A DNA stretch of 64,000 bases, taken from assembly GCA_031835245.1 (NCBI GenBank), contig JAVKOQ010000258.1, forward strand, positions 1 through 64,000. The letters are read 5' to 3'. How positions within the stretch are numbered: position 1 is the stretch's first letter; each line of letters opens with the position of its first letter. A model generated the notes under the pieces. The model worked only from the letters and a program-made list of their open reading frames with translations, searched no databases and had not been told where the DNA came from. Shown here piece after piece: positions 56,034 through 64,000 of this stretch. A program made the position numbers and the translations under genes. Source of the stretch: Balamuthia mandrillaris. Lineage: Eukaryota > Discosea > Longamoebia > Balamuthiidae.

Positions 56034-57715
56034 AAAAAAAAGGACGTATGGCAGTTTCCTTCGGAGGTTGTGGAGGTTGTGTTGGCGCCGGGTGAAGCGC
56101 GCGTGGTGGTTGCTACGGCGGAGGGGCGGGTCTGGGTCTTGCCTTTGCCTCTGGAATCAGCGTTCAAGCCCCAACCCACCTTCAAAACAAAGTTTGTTTC
56201 GAAGCCTCCTTCCTCTCCTTCTCTTTTCCTTCGTCGTTCTCTTTCGCTTGTCGTTGTTATGCTGCTCTGCTTCATGGCTTCGTTATTCTTATCAACGCTG
56301 ACAACCGTATAATAAACCACCAGAAAAAGGACTCACAAAGAAGAGGACGGAGCAGAGAAGGATCAACGACAGAAGAAGAAAGAGAGGAGAGCGAGCATTA
56401 GAGAAGAAAAAAAGAAAGAAGAAGAAGAGATAGAGCCACAATCTCAACAGGGAACAGAAAAGAGGAGACGTGGTGGAAAAGGGTTGCTACAGCTGAAGAA
56501 AACAAAACAACAGCTACACCAACCTGAAGAGACAAAGAAAGAAACCAAGAAGAAAAACCTTGATATTCCCGAAAGCAAAGAAGATGACTCGCTGTCGTCA
56601 CCAGATGACGTGCAACGAAAGAACGCCTTCTCTACCGCAGGAGGTCAGTTATGGTTGGTCTCGTCTCGTACTTCTTCCCAAGCTCCACTGATGCTTGATT
56701 ACACTCTGCACACTCCTTTTATTCTTGCCATAATGGTATGATTCTCTCCTTTCCTCCAGTTCTGTTCCTTTTTGTTTGTTTCTCAAAGAAACGAGGCTAA
56801 CAAGAAAAGTATTTACTACTAGCCTTCTGTGGAGTGTGTTCTTTCATCTTCATCTGGAGTGTATGTGAGCAGTTCTAGCGTTGGTATTAGCTTGTTTGAT
56901 AATGATTTAGACGCAACGAAATGGGGCACCACACTTGCCACATGGTGTCACTCACGCAACCAACGAACTACTTGCATGCTGGTGATTGGTATATATATTT
57001 TCTCTCCACATCTCACCGTCCACTCCCTCTCCTTTTTTCTTCCTCTTCCTTAAGCTAACGTTCACAATAAACAGCCCCATCCATCAGCAACGAGGAGCGA
57101 CTAGAAGAGACACAGGCGGTCTCCTTCCTCGCACAAGATAGTGGTATTACTTACGTGACTCGTTTGCTGTTTACCGCTCTTTTTGGTCAAGCCCTCTCTC
57201 TGCTGAACACGCCAGTTTTGGTGCACGGTGATACTGACGGTCGCGTAGCTTTTGTGCCATGTGCGTCAGCCACAAACAGAACAGAGGAATGCGCATCTTT
57301 TTCTTCTTCTACTTTGTGTCAACTTCAGGTGCGTTTGTAGCTATGCCCTCTGCTTCTAGTTTGTATTACTCACAGCAAACACTTTTTCAGGAACCAGTAC
57401 AGAATGTTTTAGTATCTGGCGATGATATGTTTCTAGTGATTGGGTAATACTTTTTATGCTGTTTGCTTGTTTTTTCATCCTTAACTTAGGTTTAACTGTT
57501 ACTCTTGCCCACAGTAAAATGGGAAAAACGATTGTTTTGACTGCTGATGGGGCACAATTGCACCAAAAAGACTTTGAGCTCTCTATATCAGTGGAGGATT
57601 CTTGTTGTGCTGCCAACCATGTGTTTTGTGTTTCTACCTCTGGTTCCCTTTATCTCTCCTCTTTGCCTTCTATCAACACTTCAAACGTAATTCTCCTTCT
57701 CCTTCTCCCTCTCTC

Positions 57716-57753
<38 letters not shown>

Positions 57754-59808
57754 TTGCACCAAGACTAAGTTTTCAATTATAGGGAGGCCGAAGGCCAATG
57801 GAAACGCTTTTTCCACGATCCATTCCATTTGAAAAAGGCATTTGTAGGGTGACTACAGTCGCAGAAACTGCTCCTGTAACGTTGGGGAATTTTGCGTCTC
57901 GGTCCAGTTCTTTGGAGTCTTTAACTGTTATAGCTCTCACAAAGAGAGGACGGCTGATCAGCTTTGCGCTGCCATCAGAAGCGTAAGTCAATTTATCTTC
58001 TTTTCATTTTCTGCTTCTAATTCTCTTTTTTGTTGGATTCAAAGATCGGTTGATAGAGAGAATGCACAACTGAGCAGCATTCAAACAAAGAACAACAACG
58101 CAGGACAAAGAGTCAAAACGTTACTTCAAACCATCGCATCGGAGGCCCAACATAGCGAACACATTGCAGAGCAAGAGCAAATCGTCAACCAACAGATTTC
58201 TTCGGTGAACTCAGCTATTCATCTGGTACTCTCTCACGCGTTGCGTTCCATTCGTGATCGCGATACAACGGGTGCTGCTCAACTCTGTACCATAGAGGCT
58301 TTTAATTTGCCGGAAATCGCTCAACTTGTGGATGTGCCTCAGACTGCGATCCGTTTGTCCTTTCCTGCTGATATCTTTTCCTTATTTACTCCCGAGTGGT
58401 GCTGTACGTTTCTCTTTCGACTTCTGCTTCTGTTTCTTCTCCCTGCCTCCTTAAGCTTTTCTTTTCTTTTGACCTCAGATCTTTTTTTTTTCCATTGCTA
58501 GGCGTACTTCAAGTGAAACCATCACTACCTCATCTCAACGCCAAAGTATCAAGTCACTGGATTACTTTAGGTACTCTGTTCTCTCTCACATTTTTAACCA
58601 TTTCTCACCTTTTAACTACAGACAAGTTTTTACGTCCACGCTCTGGTTCTCATGTTTGCGTTGAGATTCCGTCACAAGTTTCCAACTTTCACTCGCTCCA
58701 TATTCGCGTCCTCTTGTGCTATCATCTGTCGTCTCATCCACTCAACAACAACAAAAAAGGAGGAGTCACATTGAAAGCAGGAGAAAGAGAGGTCAGTGTG
58801 CTAGACTTCCTCAGTCGCTGCAAAAGCAAGATGAAGGCAATAACACCAGCAGCAACAAAAACAACTGCCTCCTCTTCTTCTGCCGCTGCAACTATGGTGT
58901 TAATTCATCGCGATTTCACCACCCAAGAAAGTCTTGCCTCTTCTTCTTTATCTCACTCCATTCGCTCCATTTTATTTGAACACGAAAACTCACCTTCTAA
59001 GCTCGAGAAGGAATCAAACGTACTCATCCCACGAAACGGCTTGACTGCAGCTTCCTCTTCTTTCAAGATTTTAATTGATGCCCGTGGCATCTCTCGAGAA
59101 GAGCTTTTACCTTTGCTCTTTCCGGAATATGTTGATCCCTCTCACCGATACTCTTCTTTTTCAGCTGCTTCCTCCTCTTCTTCATCTTCTGCTGCAATAG
59201 AGAGACGAAGAAGAGATTCGCTTTTTAACGCGACTTCAACTTCTCGAATTTCTTCTTCGCTATTCCATAACGTTCACGTATCGATGCGTGTCACAAGCAA
59301 AAAACAAGAAGAAAGAAACAGCATTTCTAACAACAAAGGGAAGGTTACGGCCACTTCGCCATCATCTTCTATTTTTGAGTTAACCGTACAGTGCTCTTAT
59401 GCTCCATTATTACCGTTACTACGAGCTCTTCTCTTACGACGAACTTCTGAAAAGCTATATTCCTCCTCTTCTTCTTTTCAACGACAGAAGCAAAAGCACG
59501 AAGCAGAAGACAAACTAGAAGAACAACAGTGGCGTGTTTTAGAAGAGTTGGAAGCGATGAAAGATTCCCTTTTAGTTTTGGAGGATGAGATTCAAGAACA
59601 GTTTATGTGGCTACAAGAATGGAAGGCGACAACCAAAGCAAAAAGAACAACGGAGAACAGTTCTCGTCTTCTTTTCTATGGTTCTTATGCTTCTAGTTCA
59701 TCATTGGTAGACATCAACGAAAGTGTTGCTGCCACTTTCGTCGCTTTGAAAGAGCTTTACATGAACCTTCGCCAACAACTTCAGCCACAACTCTCTACTC
59801 TCTTCTAG
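55656..59808 (+). CDS. FAAP100-like Fanconi anaemia core-complex protein
   Basis: FAAP100 partners FANCB and FANCL in the ubiquitin-ligase module that marks FANCD2-FANCI at DNA crosslinks. Recognition rests on ordered motif matches to human FAAP100. The exon at 56043 reads VWQFPSEVVEVVLAPGEARVV, an early propeller strand. LLFTALFGQALSLLNTPVLV and GDTDGRVAF (about 57160-57250) match ALFGAEAALLDSPVL and its following strand. EPVQNVLVSGDDMFLVIGKMGK and VIALTKRGRLISFAL match later blades. AGQRVKTLLQTI (about 58100) matches AGQKIKELLSGI. The C-terminal helix ELTVQCSYAPLLPLLRALL and the final LYMNLRQQL match the human end. Many exons; Ser/Lys-rich inserts (56325-56620, 58820-58900, 59160-59240) expand it. 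The first exon and start (55656) are uncertain; support is firm from 56043. Confidence 0.68.
55994..56031. repeat. CT microsatellite, intronic
   Basis: CT run on plus just upstream of the AG acceptor at 56042 in the FAAP100-like gene. A similar run is at 57718-57750. Confidence 0.92.
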
Positions 59809-59874
59809 CATCACCTCTTTAAAACTAAAATGAACTTTACATAAAACGAGAAGAGATATCAAACAACGTTTAAC

Positions 59875-62103
59875 TCATTCGGGTGTTGGACCAACAGCAC
59901 TAATTTCGGGAGCAGTCAGATCAGCATACTTCGAAAAGTTGGAGACGAATTTCTTTGCAAGATTATTGAGAGTGTGATCGTAGGCCTCTTTGTCTTGCCA
60001 CATCTTGCGAGGATGGAGCAGTTCCGGAGGAACGTTGGAGCAGGACTTTGGAATTTGCAGGTTGAAGTAAGGTAACGTCTCATATTCTGCCGATGCGAGC
60101 TCGCCGCTGTGAATGCCATCTATAATGGCTCTTGTGTGCTGTTTTGTTTGTTTAGGAGAGAAATTTGATATGAGTATTTGCGCTGATATTTTACCTTTCT
60201 ACTACAGAAGGAGAATACGCACGCGAAGCTTGATACGATAGCCAACGCCATAACCACCGGCAGTCCAACCCGTGGACACCAACCAACAATAAGTGCCATG
60301 CCTCTTGACCCTCTCCGCCAACATCTCAGCATACTTGGCTGGATGCCACACCAAGAATGCCGCACCAAAGCCCGGTGAGAAGGCCACCTGCGGCTCCGTG
60401 ATGCCTTGCTCCGTGCCAGCCACTTTGGCGGTGTACCCGCTAATAAAGTAATAGCTAGCCTGCTCGGGGGTCAAGCGACTCACTGGTGGCAACACTCCGA
60501 AAGCATCACAGCAGAGCATGATGATGTTACGCGGATGGCCGACTGAGAGACAGGGGATCTTTGCATTGGGGATGAACTCGATGGGATAGGCCGTGCGCGT
60601 GTTCTCCGTGATGGAGGCGTCGTTGTAGTCCACTTCTCTCGTGCGTTCATCAAATACAACGTTCTCTAGGACGGCGCCAAAACGGACGGCTTGGAAGATC
60701 TCTGGCTCCTGAGCAGGGTCGAGACCGATGGCCTTGGCGTAGCACCCTCCTTCGATGTTGAAGATGCCGTCCTCGTACCAGACATGCTCGTCATCGCCGA
60801 TGAGTTTCCTCCGCGGATCTGCGGAGAGAGTGGTCTTTCCGGTGCCGCTCAATCCAAAGAATAAGGAGACGTCCCCGTTTCTTCCGTCCTCTTCTTCATT
60901 ATTGTTGGAGGAGGGCAGGCCCTCGTTGCAACTGCTATGCAAGGAGAGAACTCCGCGAAGGGGCATTATGTAATGCATTACGGTGAAGATGCCTTTCTTC
61001 ATCTCCCCAGCGTATTCAGTGCCCAGAATAACTGCCTCCATTCGTTTGAAGTTGATGGCGACGCTCGTGCTCGATGTCATTCCTCTGTTTTGCCACGAAG
61101 ACAGTTAGGACGAGAAACAGCAACAAGAAACACGACACAACACGATCGAGAGAAACAAGAACCGAGAAGAACAACGCAACAAGACTCAAAACAGCAAACG
61201 TAAAGATAAACGACAAAGATACGAACTTGGTGTAACGATTGGCCGGGAACTGACCGGCATTATAGATAACGAAATCAGGCTCCCCAAACTCAGCCAGCTG
61301 TTCGGGAGTGGGACGGATCAGCATGTTCTTCATGAAGAGGGCGTGATAGGCTCTCGCGCAGATGACCCTCACTTTGAGCCTGTACTTTTCGACCCAGCCG
61401 GCATACCCGTCGATCACGTATAGTCTCTCCCTTGTGTTGAGGTAATCAATTGCTCGTTCCCTTTTGTTTGTTAATATCCAGATGAAACAGAGTAACAACA
61501 GAGTACGAAACGGAAGGAAAGACAACAAACGATACGAAATGGAAGAGAAAGAGAGCAGTGGTTACCGATTGATCATGAAGGACTTTTCAGAGAGAGGAAT
61601 GTTGACGGGTCCCCACCAGACGTTCTCTTGGGAGGTCTCCTCCTCCACGATGCGCTTGTTTTCAGGGCTGCGCCCGGTCAACCGACCGGAACGACAGACC
61701 AACGCGCCGGTGCTCGTGATGTTGGTGCCCGTTTCATGCCGTAAACCTTCTTCATATAATATCGCCACACTTTTTTTTGATTAGGAACCAACCAACAAGC
61801 ACGTAAAACAGAATAAAATAGGTTCAAACGAGGGCACCTTGGATTGCGAAGGACGTTGCGGATGTGAATGCCTTTGTCTTCCAGACTAACGGTATCGAAG
61901 TCTTTTGTTGTTATTGTTGTTGTAAGCCACTAAAAAAAAGAACTGTGAAGGAAAAGGACAAAACCAGAAAACGGAGAGTGGATTTGGGTCCAGTTTTCTG
62001 CTTTCGGTGGTTCCTCCGGTCTTGTGGGCGTCAATGACCGGTCGAGGGTCTGCTGAAAGAGCGTGTCACTGCTGTTGCCGCGTTGTTGTTGTTGTTCTGC
62101 CAT
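59875..62103 (-). CDS. pckA: Phosphoenolpyruvate carboxykinase (ATP type)
   Basis: Converts oxaloacetate and ATP to phosphoenolpyruvate, CO2 and ADP in gluconeogenesis. The start at 62103 ([19 protein letters not shown]) opens a short Gln-rich leader. Exons continue [40 protein letters not shown] and [17 protein letters not shown], then [20 protein letters not shown]. The large exon (about 61080-60220) has [18 protein letters not shown], the kinase loop [25 protein letters not shown] and NPAQ-like LDPAQEPEI, and [11 protein letters not shown]. The last exon (60133-59875) gives [14 protein letters not shown] and stops at 59875, using a GTGCGT donor after YRIKLR. All active-site signatures of the ATP-dependent family are intact. 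An acidic Asn/Glu insert ([12 protein letters not shown], near 60890) is unusual. Likely cytosolic. Confidence 0.94.
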
Positions 62104-62401
62104 GGAGGTCTAGCGGTGGGTATGTTTGTCTCTCTCGGAGAAGAGGAAGAAAGAGTAGTGGAGATGTTTTATTGCTAATACCTTTGGCTGCTCGTGTTCG
62201 ATGCCGGCATCTCCCGCTACGCCGAGAAAAAAAAAGAAACGGGGTTGGTATAAAAGAGGCTCCGTGAGTGCGTGGTGGTCGACCACTTTTCGCTCCCCGG
62301 CCACTCGGTGTGTATGTGTGGAATCATTCAAACAAACTGCAGAGGGAAGCAATTTTTCTGTTTGAAATAATAATAAATAATACATATCATACAACAAGGC
62401 A

Positions 62402-62869
62402 TTACTCCTTTGACAGCAACTCTGCAAGAGGTGGTAACAGCGCTTCATAGCAGCTCAGTTTGGTCCTCGCAAGGAGGAGCTCTTGTTTCAACCTGTTGAT
62501 CTCTTTGTCTCTTTCATGAATGCCTCTTTGGTATTCATGAAACCGTTCGGTCAGCCCATTCACCAGCCCCTGGTCGTCCCTGTGTAACTCGCGAGGCCGT
62601 TCCCCCTCCCTGTTCCCGTGCTGTTCTGCTGCTTGCGCGAGTTCCCCTTGGCGTGAGCCGGTCAACTCTCTCACCCTGCCTTGAGGTGCCTGGTGTTGGG
62701 AGCTTGTACCTCGCTGGCGGGGACTGGAATGGTTCCGTAGCGCTCCTCTTGGAGACCCGTGTTGTGCTCCTGCATGGCTGCCTCCAAAAGGGTGCGTCTC
62801 CCTTTCATGGGAACGCGGCCGCTTTCTGCATTGTCGTTGGAGTGTGCGGCTCGTGCTTCGTGAGGCCAT
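62402..62869 (-). CDS. Small protein with C-terminal coiled coil
   Basis: Start at 62869 (MASRSTSRTLQRQCRKRPRS), 155 residues, stop near 62402. The N-terminal two thirds are Arg/Gln/His/Ser-rich and disordered-looking. The C-terminal part (FHEYQRGIHERDKEINRLKQ onward) is a leucine-heptad coiled coil ending LLPPLAELLSKE. An AG acceptor lies just before the start (about 62885), so an upstream exon is possible (for example a frame through 62970). It is divergent with the bZIP-like gene at 63202, suggesting co-regulation or partnership, but no sequence match between them beyond the coiled coil is evident. Confidence 0.55.
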   Translation of the reverse strand: MASRSTSRTLQRQCRKRPRSHERETHPFGGSHAGAQHGSPRGALRNHSSPRQRGTSSQHQAPQGRVRELTGSRQGELAQAAEQHGNREGERPRELHRDDQGLVNGLTERFHEYQRGIHERDKEINRLKQELLLARTKLSCYEALLPPLAELLSKE

Positions 62870-63201
62870 GTCGTCGAAGTGCTGAAAATAAAAACAAAAT
62901 ACCAACCTAGTTTGAAAAACCCAAAATGGACCTGCCACCAAAGGAGGTGAAAGAGCTCGTATCCTCCCACCGTCTTTCAAAATGGAAACGCTTTGCTCTG
63001 GGTTGCCACTTTGGCATCCGGTGAAGCCACAAATGCAAGCGGTTGCCCAGTTGCTTGACCAATCCTTGGCCAGAAGTGCGGTAATGAACCAGCAGGTCGC
63101 CCATGAGGAATCACATTGGTCTCAGATAGTCCACCTAGTTTTGCTGCTAATATTAAACCACACGAAGAAGAGCTCACTACCCCGCCGCTCCCATCTTAGC
63201 C
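62870..63201. promoter_or_regulatory. Divergent region between coiled-coil and bZIP-like genes
   Basis: 332 bp between two divergent start codons. Short minus-strand frames occur here (62907-63104, 62977-63177), but none is well supported, and one may be a leader exon of the coiled-coil gene. Confidence 0.4.
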
Positions 63202-63618
63202 ATGGCGACCACGCGCTTGGAAGCCAAACAGCCTCCTCGTCAGCTCATCGCGATACCAGAGACGCAGCTTGCCCTGAACAAGGACTGGCGAACCGTCTAC
63301 CAGGGCTACATGGAGAACGAGATGAAAAAAGAAAAGGACAGAGAGCGGTGCAAAGTCTACCGCCAGAATAAAAAAAGCCAAACGGAGGAACTGAAGAAAC
63401 AGAACAGCGAGCTGGTTGCAGAAAACCGGCAGCTGAAGGCAGAGAGGCAGCACATCCAGGAAGAGAAGCTGCAGCTGCAGGCGGAGAACGAAGAGCTGTG
63501 CGAGCAACTGAGGGCTTTGGAAGAGAAGCTTTCCCAGTGGAACCGGTTTGGCAACTCCTTCCTCGAGGTTTGGCGCTCAGGCACCCGCGGGGAAGAGTCT
63601 CCATCTAGCGCCTATTGA
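63202..63618 (+). CDS. bZIP-like transcription factor
   Basis: Single exon of 138 residues. An N-terminal part (MATTRLEAKQPPRQLIAIPE) is followed by a basic region, KKEKDRERCKVYRQNKKSQ, and a heptad zipper: Leu or Ile every seven residues from EELKKQ through SEL, RQL, HIQ and LQL. Relative to the first zipper Leu, the conserved Arg at -10 is present (YRQNKK). The normally invariant Asn at -18 is Asp (KDRER). That substitution would alter base contacts, so DNA binding may be atypical, or the protein may act as a dimer partner. Start at 63202 is the first ATG. The frame is short for a full transcription factor but typical of small bZIPs. Confidence 0.65.
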   Translation: MATTRLEAKQPPRQLIAIPETQLALNKDWRTVYQGYMENEMKKEKDRERCKVYRQNKKSQTEELKKQNSELVAENRQLKAERQHIQEEKLQLQAENEELCEQLRALEEKLSQWNRFGNSFLEVWRSGTRGEESPSSAY

Positions 63619-63713
63619 TTCTTTGTACAAATATTATAAATGCTGCTGCCTTGACATTACGATGTGGAGCCCTTTTTCTTTCTTGAGTTCGACCAGCTGC
63701 TGATTTTTTTTCT

Positions 63714-63747
<34 letters not shown>

Positions 63748-63950
63748 ACAGTGCCAAGGAAGTAGACGAAGCAGAGACAATGAAGATAAGAAAAAGAAAC
63801 CGCAGTGCCACCCAAGAATTCAAGCCAATAATTGATGACATTCGGAAAAGTTTTTGAATTTTCGACAATTGACATATCATATTGAATTTCTTGGATAATA
63901 GCAATAAAAACACGATTATATCTGATAAAAATCAAAAGAGCGAAGAAGAA
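63619..63950. other. Intergenic, with poly-T run
   Basis: Includes a T-run (about 63713-63745) and A/T-rich sequence before the next start codon. No gene supported. Confidence 0.6.
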
Positions 63951-64000
63951 ATGGAAGGGTTCAGCAGCGGACTACGACTCACGGGGCTGGACGACCACAT
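63951..64000 (+). CDS. NAR1/CIAO3-like cytosolic Fe-S assembly factor, first codons only
   Basis: Only about 16 codons are in the window: MEGFSSGLRLTGLDDH. This fits the conserved start of NAR1/NARFL (CIAO3), the hydrogenase-like factor that hands Fe-S clusters to the cytosolic targeting complex; human and plant forms begin with F-S-x-x-L-x-L-x-D-L-[DN]-D-F-I. The tripeptide-rich context upstream (GAAGAAGAA before the ATG) is compatible with a start. The gene is cut by the window edge. The match is short, so the identification is provisional. Confidence 0.5.
   Translation, partial: MEGFSSGLRLTGLDDH

Overview
This window is protist nuclear DNA. Nearly every gene is split by short GT-AG introns (one GC-AG intron is visible), all three standard stop codons are used, and no bacterial gene organisation is present. 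The gene set (LvsA/WDFY3-type BEACH protein, clustered-mitochondria (CLU) protein, Cdc7/SepH-type kinase, eIF4E, cyclin E-like protein, iron superoxide dismutase, ATP-type PEP carboxykinase, bacterial-type phosphatidylserine synthase) and the TTAGGG repeats suggest a free-living amoeba, probably amoebozoan. That assignment is inference.

Left arm (1-37.3 kb), dense ordinary genes. Plus strand: an opine dehydrogenase-like enzyme, an unrecognised Cys/charged protein, a mitochondrial-type Fe-SOD. Next come two paralogous secreted PSI + EF-hand proteins transcribed head to head from a 260-bp gap. Then plus-strand nicotinamidase, an RRM-tyrosine phosphatase fusion, a cyclin E-like gene and a PIP-box protein. 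Minus strand: PssA-type CDP-alcohol phosphatidyltransferase, an eIF4E with a long basic/Ser N-terminus, and a septation-type kinase. A histidine phosphatase follows on plus. Then on minus there is a very large CLU-TPR protein carrying a C-terminal CRIB domain, and an EF-hand protein.

Middle (37.4-44.0 kb), a subtelomere-like island. It holds an intron-containing tyrosine recombinase with R, HxxR, W and Y signature residues, an N-terminal zinc finger and a C-terminal Myb domain whose third helix is a telobox (VDCKDKWRNL). The gene lies in a 3.74-kb segment bounded on both sides by TTAGGG repeats, including a 165-bp array. A decayed relative with a recognisable, stop-containing Myb remnant lies beside it, and further short TTAGGG runs mark the joints. 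I read this as a Crypton-like element family that uses telomeric repeat as its site, and it is the main discovery candidate here.

Right arm (44.0-64.0 kb). Immediately after the telomeric array an LvsA/WDFY3-type BEACH gene begins at an internal exon with no N-terminal part to its left. The joint may therefore be a chromosome-end fusion, a rearrangement or an assembly join. Then follow a FAAP100-like Fanconi core-complex gene, PEP carboxykinase (minus), a divergent pair of coiled-coil and bZIP-like genes, and the first codons of a NAR1/CIAO3-like gene cut by the window edge.

Genome-wide style: long microsatellites are common. Within introns they are always pyrimidine- or T-rich on the sense strand, whichever strand the gene is on. 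Exon boundaries below were read by eye from frame continuity and GT-AG signals, so individual junctions may be off by a few bases.
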